DNA of 39,921 nucleotides, taken from assembly GCA_964393615.1 (NCBI GenBank), contig CAYMUR010000044.1, positions 1 to 39,921 of the forward strand. The letters are read 5' to 3'. A program made the translations under genes and the position numbers. The notes under the pieces were generated by a model that searched no databases, was not told the origin of the DNA, and saw only the letters and a list, made by a program, of their open reading frames with translations. Shown here in pieces: positions 26,511-35,900 of the stretch. Source of the DNA: CAYMUR01 sp964393615. GTDB lineage: Bacteria; Planctomycetota; Planctomycetia; Pirellulales; Pirellulaceae. The number at the start of each line of letters is the position of its first letter. The stretch's first letter is position 1.

Positions 26511-28328
26511 TTATCTCTCGTAATGCCGGTATTCCTGGGCAGCCCCTAATAGAACTAGTGCGAACGCCACAAGAAACAGGGCCGATGGTTCAGGAATCGC
26601 AGAGACACCATATCCTTCCGGGGCAAAGTGACTCGCTAGATAATTGTAGTCGGTGATGTCCACGTCATAGTCACTGTCAAAGTTACCTTTGATCCATGGG
26701 TGCGGTACCGTCGTTTCGTCGGGATCGAAGTTCGAGGCCAGATAATTGTAGTCGGTGATGTCGACATCTCTGTCACCGTCGGCATCGCCTTCGACCGCGG
26801 TGAATAGCTCCACATTCACCGAGTTGGGCTCATGCGTGATGCTGGTGAGGAAATGTCCATGACCGAGATGCGAATCAACGCCCGCAGCAGCCTGTGTCGA
26901 GAAGGTTCCCTGGAGTTCCCCACTCGTACTAGTCAACATGGTAAAAACACCACTGCTTGTGCCGCGAACCGGACTGTAACTGTCCGTCACACGCAGTTTG
27001 GCATTGTTAAGGCTTACGGTGCCATCTATGACTAATGTCTCTGGGGCCGCAATCGCATGCGTGCCGTCATTCGATAAAGGTCCCACAATGGTTCCACCGC
27101 CTGAAATAACAGCAAGCGAGTCAATTTGCAATCCAACCGGGGCCGTCAGGGTAACGCCATTTTCAATGGACAACGTCAATGGATGGCCACTTCCTTTGAC
27201 AAGGACACTATTCACCGTCGAATCACTATCAACCACGACCGTTTGTCCACTGGAAACGGACGTGTTTTCCAACACGGCATCCCAAGCGGGAGACGGTATC
27301 CCGGGTAGATTCCAATGGGTCGACGTGCTCCAGCTTGCGGATGAGGCGGATGCCTGCCAAGTATGTATTGTCGATGGTACCAGGATGTCCCATCCGATAT
27401 CCTTTAATCCTGCCACATCAAGATCGGTAAAAACTTTTCGTGTACCGTTGAGAATCGATGGGGACATGGCAGTGGCCTGAGGCAGGCCGCCCACAAAACT
27501 GGTCGTGTCGTCGGCCCAATGCCCACACCCACCCGTGCAGTCGAGCGGAACCGGACCACCAAATTCAGCCATCGACACAGGTCCGTTGAATAGTTCGCCG
27601 GTAACCAGGGCCTCCCAATCCTCGCTCGTACCTAACCCCAATGAATGTCCCAGTTCATGTAGCGCTATGGAGAAAAAATCATTTTGGCCAGACGAAGGTA
27701 GACTTTTGTGGTCGTAGTGCCAGACCGAGTCAACATTGTCAAATGTCATGGTTCCTCCCCAGCGGGCAAAACCACTCGTCTGACCGCGCTGTTGGACCGT
27801 ATCAAAAAAACTGGTGGTGATTTGGTTGATTTCATCCGAAGTAAACCCGCCGCCATTGCTGCCAGAACTGACTTGAAACCCTCCCGGTCCCCCCAGCCCT
27901 ACCGTCGGGCTGGATAGATCACGTGCTCCTGCGTAGATGCGATATTCACCAGCCGCAAAGGTTTGATCAACGAGTGTGGTTTGGGCCCCCGTTGTGGGGT
28001 CATTGAAATGCAAGCTCCATTGCCATGTCGCCACTCCGTCGGACACGGAGCTACTAAAGGGTGCCGGAGGCTCGATCGAGGAAAAGTTGTCGTCGAGTGT
28101 GGCGGAGAAATAATCGGCCGCAGCCTCCAATGCCAATCGTGCCTGGGATCCCGCTACGGCACCGTCCGGGTTACCTGCTCCGAAGAAGTCTGTCGCGTCG
28201 TGCGCATAGTCAATCGAAATCTCAAATGCCTGTACCCAGATATTCTGTACCCAGATATTTTGCACCCAGATATGACCGCCGCAGAGGCAAGTCGCTATCC
28301 ATACAACTCGCCGAACGTAACTCATCAT
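26511..28328 (-). CDS. Metzincin-like metalloprotease with dockerin-like repeats and PEP-CTERM tail
   Basis: 605 residues from ATG 28328, with AGGAA upstream. The signal region holds a threefold IWVQN-type repeat (20-33). The zinc motif H224-E-L-G-H228-S-L-G231 is clear, and TAMSPSI near 287-293 acts as the Met-turn. The third ligand of HExxHxxGxxH would be residue 234, which is Thr; His270 in GHWADDT is a candidate substitute. About 320-500 is beta-rich, resembling autotransporter-associated strand repeats (ASWSTSTHWNLPGIPSPAWDA). Residues 512-575 are two Ca-loop dockerin-like repeats (DRDVDITDYNYLASNF, DYDVDITDYNYLASHF). From about 578, IPEPSALFL, a hydrophobic span and RHYER form a PEP-CTERM signal. 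It is probably a secreted, sorted protease; the substrate is unknown. Confidence 0.85.
   Translation of the reverse strand: MMSYVRRVVWIATCLCGGHIWVQNIWVQNIWVQAFEISIDYAHDATDFFGAGNPDGAVAGSQARLALEAAADYFSATLDDNFSSIEPPAPFSSSVSDGVATWQWSLHFNDPTTGAQTTLVDQTFAAGEYRIYAGARDLSSPTVGLGGPGGFQVSSGSNGGGFTSDEINQITTSFFDTVQQRGQTSGFARWGGTMTFDNVDSVWHYDHKSLPSSGQNDFFSIALHELGHSLGLGTSEDWEALVTGELFNGPVSMAEFGGPVPLDCTGGCGHWADDTTSFVGGLPQATAMSPSILNGTRKVFTDLDVAGLKDIGWDILVPSTIHTWQASASSASWSTSTHWNLPGIPSPAWDAVLENTSVSSGQTVVVDSDSTVNSVLVKGSGHPLTLSIENGVTLTAPVGLQIDSLAVISGGGTIVGPLSNDGTHAIAAPETLVIDGTVSLNNAKLRVTDSYSPVRGTSSGVFTMLTSTSGELQGTFSTQAAAGVDSHLGHGHFLTSITHEPNSVNVELFTAVEGDADGDRDVDITDYNYLASNFDPDETTVPHPWIKGNFDSDYDVDITDYNYLASHFAPEGYGVSAIPEPSALFLVAFALVLLGAAQEYRHYER
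28231..28275. repeat. 15-bp tandem repeat, three copies, inside a signal peptide
   Basis: Units at 28231-28245, 28246-28260 and 28261-28275 read TGYACCCAGATATxx and encode IWVQN/IWVQN/IWVQA on the minus strand, lengthening the signal region of the metzincin-like protein. The unit length keeps the frame, so copy changes would be tolerated. Confidence 0.8.
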
Positions 28329-28461
28329 TATGATTCCTGTCTCGTTGGAATGGCAAAAACTCCGTTAAATGTTTACGTTCATGGACAGTGACGTCCTGTG
28401 GCGCTTTTTCTCATGACAAACGGTGCAACTGTAGGAGTGGGTCGAGAACGTCCGACGAGCG

Positions 28462-29481
28462 TCATTGTCGGATGTCCACGGTTTTCATTTCCTGTTCGAA
28501 TTGTTTGATGGCGGCGTTTCTCGGCAAACGGTAAACACGTAACGACGTGCGCTGTACCACCGTCTGTCCGGGTGCGACGTCCGGAGTCCAAGCGTCGCTA
28601 TGCGTGCACGGGTTGTCAGGATTGAAGAAAACCATGGAACCTTGAGGAGACCCGTACATAATCGTGTGCAGTCCATTTTGCAATGGCATACAGATATAGG
28701 GGCTTTCCATGATTTGCATTGCCGGATTGTTGGCGCTATTGCGGAAAAACTCGTGTTGATAATTGGGACCTGGAGGTCGAGCCTTTACAAACCAGCGCAC
28801 ACTCCTAGGTCCGAACTCTCCCGCAAACAGGCGTCTTGGTAATATCCATTCACCGCGAACTTTTACATAGGTGCGTTCTGACCAACCCCAAACATTGCCG
28901 CGCCCGTAAAACCGGTTGCAGATGTCCACAAAAAAAGATGTTGCTTTATCTTCCAGGTTCGTAAGAGCCAGTTCGATGTCGACACGATCTGAATCAACGC
29001 TTACTTGGGCTCGGTATTTCATTCGACCGTCCCGATTAATCATTTCTGGAAGCCCAGCGAAAGCGACTGGTTCGTCGGGACTAATCGGGTGGCTTTCATT
29101 TTCATAATAGATGGAGTTTGGCTTGTCGGGGACAGGGAGCCACCGGTGATTGGGATTGAAACCAAAGATAAACCCGTCTGAATTACCGATTAGTTCGGGG
29201 ATCTGAATTGCCCATGCTCCCAGACTGGGGTCATCGTTGGTGTAGTCGCCGGCACGCGCGCGAAAGTTGACTTGGATATAGCGATAAGGTCCCAGGGTAT
29301 TGAGCTCGACACTGAGACCTTGTGGTAAGGCTTTTCGTAACAACACTCGCGACTCGTTCGGAGATGACGACCGATTGTCGCGGTCGTCTGCGAGCGATAA
29401 CGTGCTACACCCACTAATGACCAAGATCAATAGAAGAACATGACGCTGCAATGTGTTTTGCATAAGTAAGGGACACAACAT
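28462..29481 (-). CDS. Probable lipoprotein of unknown function
   Basis: 339 residues from ATG 29481, chosen because GGGGAAG lies just upstream; the frame extends back to 29610 without a signal at that end. The N-terminus MLCPLLMQNTLQRHVLLLIL runs into VISGCST, a lipobox, so it is likely lipid-anchored. The body is beta-rich: GPYRYIQVNFRARAGDYTNDDP, FIFGFNPNHRWLPV, VDSDRVDIELALTNLEDK, NVWGWSERTYVKVRGEW, GLHTIMYGSPQGSMVFFNP. The pattern could suit a carbohydrate-binding or mutarotase-like sandwich, but I do not recognise a family and this is only an impression. It lies behind the metalloprotease gene on the same strand, 133 bases away, so co-transcription is possible. Confidence 0.72.
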   Translation of the reverse strand: MLCPLLMQNTLQRHVLLLILVISGCSTLSLADDRDNRSSSPNESRVLLRKALPQGLSVELNTLGPYRYIQVNFRARAGDYTNDDPSLGAWAIQIPELIGNSDGFIFGFNPNHRWLPVPDKPNSIYYENESHPISPDEPVAFAGLPEMINRDGRMKYRAQVSVDSDRVDIELALTNLEDKATSFFVDICNRFYGRGNVWGWSERTYVKVRGEWILPRRLFAGEFGPRSVRWFVKARPPGPNYQHEFFRNSANNPAMQIMESPYICMPLQNGLHTIMYGSPQGSMVFFNPDNPCTHSDAWTPDVAPGQTVVQRTSLRVYRLPRNAAIKQFEQEMKTVDIRQ

Positions 29482-30186
29482 GAACGGCTTCCCCTTTTGG
29501 ATTTTGTATAGGGTTTCCTGTAACACCTTCGTCTTGTCCGTTTTCACGATGAAACGGACGCTGGCATGGGCCAGCACATTTAGAAAACGGGCAGGGCGCA
29601 CTCTGAACAACCTTGTGGTCGGATGGTTTTCCTGTGGTGTGTCGTGTCCCGTTCGTTTGATTCTATTCTATGACAGCACCCTTGAGACCGTCTACCGCGA
29701 TGATGGAATACGAGGTGGCAGCAAAAGTCGGGCCGTGTCCCACCTGTAGCCCGTGGTAAGCCAAACACGAATTGCGCACCGGTCGCCGGACCACAGTTTT
29801 CGCCTGTTGAAGTCAGATAGGTGATACCTCACTTCGGAGGCTTTCCTCGGTGAGGCACGGTCCCAGGCAGCGTACCTCGTCGTGAATCTCCATCGTCACA
29901 GACTAGCAAGATAGTTGCCAATGTTGATGGACGATGAAGATACATGGATACGATGTCATACTTGTCGGGCGAAAGCAAAACTTGGGTCGACCTGAATTGG
30001 GTGTAGTGAGGTTCGGTTTACATCAAGTTAAACGCACTGTCGTTGTCGAAACACGAAGCTGAGTAGTGGAAATGCATTTCATTTTGTTTGTCTTTTTGTG
30101 TGGCAACGAGTGACACGCTGGGAACAACGATAACATTCACAACGGTTGTTCTTCCGACCGTTGTGTTATAATATCACCTTGATCAA
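29482..30186. other. 705-base divergent intergenic region
   Basis: Between the lipoprotein gene (-) and DUF1559 copy 1 (+). No gene is convincing. Up to 29610 it is an in-frame extension of the lipoprotein frame. At its right end are the inverted repeat and TATAAT box described separately. Confidence 0.55.
30138..30172 (+). promoter_or_regulatory. Promoter with overlapping inverted repeat for DUF1559 copy 1
   Basis: A perfect 9-bp inverted repeat, CACAACGGT (30138-30146) and ACCGTTGTG (30157-30165), is followed at once by TATAAT (30167-30172), a consensus -10 box. The repeat covers the -35 zone, so a dimeric protein bound there could block or aid RNA polymerase. TATAAT lies 15 bases before ATG 30187, so the start codon in use may instead be ATG 30244 or 30250. 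DUF1559 copy 2 lacks this element. Confidence 0.5.
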
Positions 30187-31266
30187 ATGGCCAAGCCGGT
30201 TCTGGCAATAGGCCTTTGTCACAAGTTGTATGGCGATTTGAGTATGAGCATGTTAATTCGTAGTCGTCGTGGATTTACGTTGGTCGAATTGTTGGTAGTG
30301 ATTGCCATCATCGCGATTCTTATTGCCCTTTTGTTGCCGGCCGTTCAAGCGGCCCGCGAAGCGGCGCGGCGTACGGAATGTCTCAACAACATCAAACAGC
30401 TTGGTGTGGCGTTTCACAATCATCACTTGACGCATAGTTTTTTTCCCAAGGGCGTCACCATTGACGAAAGCCTTCCCTGTGCGGGAATTGGCTGTATGCA
30501 TACGGACCCTCAGTACAGCTGGGTGGTGCCAACCTTGGCGTACATTGAGGCGGGTCATCGTTACGACCAATTTGATCTTACCCAGTATTGGATGATGTGG
30601 TCGACGAACAATCCGAATGCGGCTTCTACGATTGCTGCTGGCTCACCGCTGCCGGCGTTCCTTTGCCCCAGCGACGGTATGGGCGGTGGTTATTCGGACT
30701 TTCCCAGCAGCGAGCGCGGTGTTCCTCACTATGGCCATTTTTTCAAGACGAACTACATGGTTTTTTTCAGTGGCACGATAATGATTCACGTGGACTGGGC
30801 GGAGGGTCCGAATCCGACGTACAAGCGACTGCGTGCTGCATTCGGTGTCGACCGGGGCGCCAAGGTCCGGGATATTTTCGACGGTACCAGCAACACCATG
30901 TTGTTGTCGGAACACCTGACGGGGGTATCGACAACAGATCGCCGTGGGGAAGCCCTTGGGCTCCAACCGGGGTTCAGTTTTCTGTTGACAAAGTTTACTC
31001 CGAATACCTCCATTGATGACCTTTATGCGAGTTATGGAGCAAATTTGTGTGAGCCCGAGATGGATCAACCGGAATTGAACTTGCCTTGCGAAAAGGGCGG
31101 CAATCCGCAGACCGGTGACCACGTTTCTGCACGCAGCCGACATCCCGGCGGCGTCAATGTGTTGATGGGCGATGGGGTGGTTAGATTTGTCTCGGAAACG
31201 GTAGACTTGACTCTCTGGCAGTCGTTGGCAACGATCGCCGGCGGAGAGGTTACTGAATCATTTTAG
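30187..31266 (+). CDS. DUF1559 prepilin-type surface protein 2 (repeat copy 1)
   Basis: Up to 359 residues from ATG 30187. Because the probable -10 box is only 15 bases upstream, ATG 30244 (MSMLIRSRRGFTLVE) is a likely true start. It has the class III prepilin signal GFTLVELLVVIAIIAIL followed by LLLPAVQAAREAARR, internal IFDGTSNTMLLSEH, and the H-x9-DG motif HPGGVNVLMGDGVVRFV near the end, diagnostic of the planctomycete DUF1559 family. After prepilin peptidase cleavage it would be a pseudopilin-like surface protein. From base 30260 to 31257 it appears identical to the gene at 36524. It ends only 37 bases from the convergent DUF1501 gene. Confidence 0.93.
   Translation: MAKPVLAIGLCHKLYGDLSMSMLIRSRRGFTLVELLVVIAIIAILIALLLPAVQAAREAARRTECLNNIKQLGVAFHNHHLTHSFFPKGVTIDESLPCAGIGCMHTDPQYSWVVPTLAYIEAGHRYDQFDLTQYWMMWSTNNPNAASTIAAGSPLPAFLCPSDGMGGGYSDFPSSERGVPHYGHFFKTNYMVFFSGTIMIHVDWAEGPNPTYKRLRAAFGVDRGAKVRDIFDGTSNTMLLSEHLTGVSTTDRRGEALGLQPGFSFLLTKFTPNTSIDDLYASYGANLCEPEMDQPELNLPCEKGGNPQTGDHVSARSRHPGGVNVLMGDGVVRFVSETVDLTLWQSLATIAGGEVTESF
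30260..31257 (+). repeat. 998-bp direct repeat, copy 1
   Basis: Bases 30260-31257 match 36528-37525 (offset 6268) without a difference that I could find by eye. Both ends lie inside the coding frame. Beyond the right end this copy continues TCA TTT TAG. Confidence 0.93.
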
Positions 31267-31293
31267 TTGCCAGTGGTGTGTATCGCGGGCAAC
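31266..31293. terminator. Possible bidirectional terminator hairpin
   Basis: GTTGCC (31266-31271) and GGCAAC (31288-31293) can pair across a 16-base loop in the 37-bp gap between the convergent DUF1559 and DUF1501 genes. The stem is short and the T-tract weak. Confidence 0.3.
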
Positions 31294-31303
31294 CCTATTT
31301 CTT

Positions 31304-32788
31304 TCAAATGTCTGGTGGACTTTGCAATATTTCACCGACGACACGGGCAGCGGTGACCTTCTTATCGGTGAGTGTTTCCGCAATGCCATTGTGTTTGTAA
31401 GTCACGCGATCATGGTCCAGCCCGACCTGGTGCATGATGGTTGCCAAAAAATCGTTCACACCGACACGACCTTCGACCGCCTTGTAACCAATTTCGTCGG
31501 TGGCTCCGTGGACATGGCCGGCTTTGAATCCACCTCCCGCTACTAGGTTGGTGAATGCGAAACGATTATGGTCGCGTCCATTCTTAAGCTGCGAAATCGG
31601 TAATCGTCCGAATTCCCCCGTCCACATCACGATGACATCGTCCAGCAATCCGCGTTGAAAGAGATCTCGAATAAGTGCTGCGCTGGGCTGGTCGATACGA
31701 GGCGCAATGACGTTCATGTCCTGTGCCAAATTTCGATGGTGATCCCAGGGCATCACTTGAGGCTTAATGGGTGGCATCAGCTGAACGTAGCGAACGCCCG
31801 CCTCGACCAATCTTCGCGCCATCAGGCAGCGGGTACCGTAATCTGCCGTTAACGGTTGATCGAGCCCGTACATTTTTCTGGTAGCTTCGGTTTCTCCTGA
31901 AATATCCAGTACTTCCTCTGCGTGCAATTGCATCCTTGCCGCCAATTCGTAATTTCGAATCCGTGCTTCCAGGTCCGTTTGAGCAGGGTAAGGCTCGCGG
32001 TGTTTTTGATTGAGTTTGGCGATCAGGTCGAGCACGTTTTTTCGCGCTGAGGCCGGAGTTGCTTCCGCAGGATGAAGGTTCAAAACTGGTTCGCCGCGCG
32101 AACGAAATTCGGTCCCACGGTAGAGGGCGGGCAGCCACCCATTTTCCCATTGTGTTGTTCCGCCGCCGCTGTATCCGTCGGGATCTCTCAGGACGGTGTA
32201 TGCCGGTAGGTTTTCGTTTTCCGTTCCCAATCCGTAGCTAATCCACGCACCCAGCGTTGGCCGGCCTGCAAAAATCTTGCCCGTGTTGATCATCCGTGTT
32301 GCTTGTGGATGGTTGTTGTTGCCGGTGTACATCGAGCGAATCATACACCAGTGGTCTGCCGTGTTTGCGATGTGGGGCAAAAGTTCGGAAAAATCCATTC
32401 CGCATTGGCCGTATTTAGCAAATTTGAAAGGCGTACCCATTAGCATGTTAGATTCGCTACCTGGCTGAAAGCTCTCGACCTCATCGACATGCTTTTGACC
32501 ACTACGCGTTTGCAGTTCAGACTTCGGATCGAAGAGATCCATTTGGCTTGGTCCGCCCATCTGAAACAGTTGAATGACCGCCTTGGCTCGCGGCGCAAAA
32601 TGGCCTTGTTTTGGTGACAGATCATGCGAAGCTGTAGCCGGTGAAGCCAGCAGGTTCTCCGATTGCATGAGATGCACCAACGCAAGCGATCCCAACCCAA
32701 GTCCCGTGTAACGCAGAAAATCGCGTCGCGAGGCCCCATTGTCTGGTAGGAATGATTCCAAGGACTCGTGGTGCATGGAAAAACTCAC
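31304..32788 (-). CDS. DUF1501 Tat-exported protein (sulfatase/alkaline-phosphatase-like fold)
   Basis: 494 residues from GTG 32788; ATG 32776 is in frame and equally possible. The twin-arginine signal SRRDFLRYTGLGLGSLALVH at 20-39 marks export in folded form. Family landmarks are AKAVIQLFQMGGPSQMDLFDPK, LPHIANTADHWCMIRSMYTGNNNHPQA, GRPTLGAWISYGLGTENENLPAY, VIVMWTGEFGRLP, GRDHNRFAFTNLVAGGGFKAG and VHGATDEIG. DUF1501 proteins are spread through planctomycetes and share the alkaline-phosphatase-like core; their reaction is unproven. They are often paired with a cytochrome c-type DUF1549/DUF1553 gene; none adjoins this one. Downstream it nearly meets DUF1559 copy 1. Confidence 0.93.
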   Translation of the reverse strand: MSFSMHHESLESFLPDNGASRRDFLRYTGLGLGSLALVHLMQSENLLASPATASHDLSPKQGHFAPRAKAVIQLFQMGGPSQMDLFDPKSELQTRSGQKHVDEVESFQPGSESNMLMGTPFKFAKYGQCGMDFSELLPHIANTADHWCMIRSMYTGNNNHPQATRMINTGKIFAGRPTLGAWISYGLGTENENLPAYTVLRDPDGYSGGGTTQWENGWLPALYRGTEFRSRGEPVLNLHPAEATPASARKNVLDLIAKLNQKHREPYPAQTDLEARIRNYELAARMQLHAEEVLDISGETEATRKMYGLDQPLTADYGTRCLMARRLVEAGVRYVQLMPPIKPQVMPWDHHRNLAQDMNVIAPRIDQPSAALIRDLFQRGLLDDVIVMWTGEFGRLPISQLKNGRDHNRFAFTNLVAGGGFKAGHVHGATDEIGYKAVEGRVGVNDFLATIMHQVGLDHDRVTYKHNGIAETLTDKKVTAARVVGEILQSPPDI

Positions 32789-32987
32789 TGGTAGGAAGTA
32801 GTGTCTGACGGGAGGTTGTTCCCTTGGATTTTAACAGGGCCAAGCGGTGGACGATAGTCGGTTGAGTGGTACCAATGGATGACGGCGTTGGGGCTTCAAG
32901 TGGCTATGCTGGTCGCTTGCGTTTCTTTTCGACCCCAGCTGTTTTCGGGGAACAGAGTACCAATCACGCATACGTCACCTTGCCTTG

Positions 32988-35900
32988 CTAATGATCTGAC
33001 GGAAGCCAGGACACGACTTGCAGCTGCGACAAGTCGAGTGACTCGAAGCACTGGTAAACAAGGTGAGCCAAGTCTGACTTGTGCTTGTATTGTTCCACGG
33101 CGCAGCCCGTTGGTTGCGAAACAAGCAGTGTGAAATCCTTGACGGCATCTCTCCAGGAGGAGTTCTCTTTCCTGGCCGGTTGCTGTCTATCACTGAAATG
33201 GATTTCCGGAACCTCCAGATCTTCAGGCGATTCACCGACTATGATTTCCCCAGTCAGGGTTGGCATGAAAGCTGAAATCATCAACGCGTCAGACATAGGA
33301 ATGCCTGTTGCCATGTCGCCTGTTGCCGTGTCGCCTGTTGCCATGTCGCCTGTTGCCGTGTCGCCTGTTGCCGTGTCGTTGCGGACCACGGACAATGTGC
33401 CGAGACTTTCGCCCGATGAGAGAACTCCGCCATGGTTGTGGATATCGCCTCCAGCGGTTCCCCCACCGGACAGAGTGCCCTCCGAGATGGTCACACTTCC
33501 CCCTCCCATGGACAAGTGGTTGTTGATCGCCAGAGTGCCCTGCCCTGTCTTGTTAAGCATTTGGCCGTTCAGATTTAAGGCGCCATTGAATGACAGCAAC
33601 GAACCGTCCGCTACATCGACGTCCACCTTTGTCAGCAGATTCACCGCCACTTGAAACTGATGATTGCCAGCGAGTACGTCGATGTGTGCATTCGGCAGAG
33701 GTGAGTCAAAATTGATGCTTCCCAAACCAGCGACAACGTATTGGTTTTCATTGTTAAAGCGCAGATTGCCGATGGTAATTGCGGTATCCGTAAAAATCGT
33801 CCGCGTTGTGGAAATGATGTCTGCCAAAAACACATTTATACCTGGGCCATTTGGGACATGGTCACCTACCCAGTGGGAAACGTTATTCCAATTACCACCG
33901 CTATCCGGCATCCACGTCGCATGCTGGAGCAGAGCGTACTTATTCCTTAGATGTTCGACGACCAACGCCTGCTCAACCGCAGTCAGCTCACGATCATAGA
34001 GCACGATGTCTCCGAATTGTCCATTGGTAATTCCGAAATTCTGAATGGGGCTCCAACCAATAGTCATCGGTGCTGAACTTTCTGAATGGCCCAACGGTGG
34101 TGGTGTGATGACGCCCGTATCCGAAGAACTCGCCAAGAAAGCCATATCGTCGACACCAAAAAATGAGCCTTCAGGGTCGCCGTCGGTGGTGCTACGGTCA
34201 AAAACGACCGAGTAAATGTGCAAGCCGCTTGATTCCAGTGAAGTGGGCATACCGGGATCGCCTTCGACAGGTGAATTGAGGCCCAAAACGTCACCACCTG
34301 TGGGGTCGGAATCATTGACTTGGGCTGCTACCGTCATTCCGGCATTGTGACGGACCGTTTGATGGCTCTTACGGTGTTCGAGAAACAGCGTATGTCCGGC
34401 AAAACTGCCTGGATCTCGTTTTTCCCAGAAGATGTGCGGTTGTGTCGAACCGTTATCGTTTACCGCTGCGACCACAAATGCCGAAAAACTGTTCGTGCCA
34501 ATGTCGAGTGATGGATGAGCGGAAATAGCGATCTGGTCGGTTCCGCCGGTCGGATTAAAAACAACTACAGGACGACCATTTCCACCTACCTGATTAAAAC
34601 GTGGTGCCGTGTTGCTGACCGCCGTGCCATGATTGTGGTTGTCGGATTTATCACGCCAGAGCAATACTTTGTCGCCATGATTGGGGGTTGTCGCGCCACC
34701 ATTGTTATGGATGTCACTGGGATCGAGGTGGAGCATCAGCCCGGTCGTGACAGGCAGTTGACCTGATGAGTCGGGTGGAACGAAGGCAAAATGGATAGAA
34801 TGTGTGTTGTCCGCTGTCACTTGAGCTGTCGTTGAAAAGCCACCAGGCCAGCGAATATCAAGGTCCACATTTCCCGTATAACTTCCCAAGCCAAAGTGCA
34901 TGGTCAAATCGTTCTGCATGCCCTCGCCGCTGCCGCCTTCGACTTGCCGTAAGATCGTTTGGTTACCTGCTGTTGCGCGGACGACTGCGCCGATTGCAGC
35001 GGAATTCACCAGCTCTCCATCACCCGACAATTTGATTTTGAGCCAGTGATTGTTGTTACCTACGTCGTTGCGAAAGATGGTTGTACCGGCGCCTAAATCC
35101 AAATCGCCGTCGTTGTCATAATCGGCCCATGCGCCACGATAGGTTTGGTTCATTATGGGTAGGTTGGAGGCAGTGGTCACATCGCTGAAATTCCAATTGC
35201 CGTTGTTTTGAAACAGGCGTGAGCTATCCAGCGCATAGGCCGCTGCGAAATAGAGATCAAGATCTCCATCATTGTCCCAATCCCCGGCCACCGACGAACC
35301 AAACGATTCTTGCCAGGCGATACCACCGTTGCCGTGGTTAAGGAATGTATACCCCGCGCCAGCCCCCAAATTTTCCAGGAACTGTGATTCTGGTTGACGA
35401 GGGGATCCAGGGCCCCCAAAGCCGGCATTGTGGGAAAAATTGGCCACGAACAGGTCAAACAGCCCGTCGTTGTTGTAGTCACCGAACGATGATCCGACGG
35501 TGTGACCGCCCCCATAGCCATTGGAGGTGCCGAGGGTGTTCGTTATCCCGGCCACGTTACTGATATTCCCTAGTCCATCGTTCTGCCAAAAGAAATTCGG
35601 TGTCAGACGATACTCAGAAGCGTAAATGTCAATATCACCATCCTGGTCATAGTCCGCAGCCGTGACACCGCGTGTGGGCTTGGGTGCGCCGGGCGAAGTC
35701 CAGGAAACGCTGAACGACGTTCCGGCGTTGTTGACAAGCATCACGTCTGCATAATTCGTCACACCAAAGTCTTCGAATCCTCCCAGGAAGATGTCTGCCC
35801 ATCCATCCGCGTTAAAATCGCCCCACGTCGCACCTTTCGATTTGGCGTGGGGGTTTGGAAGCGACGGCATGATGGAACTCATGTCCGTGAATCCCGTTCC

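Noticed and set aside
33304..33378. CRISPR-like array
   Set aside because: The 15-bp units are contiguous without spacers and translate to a regular peptide repeat.
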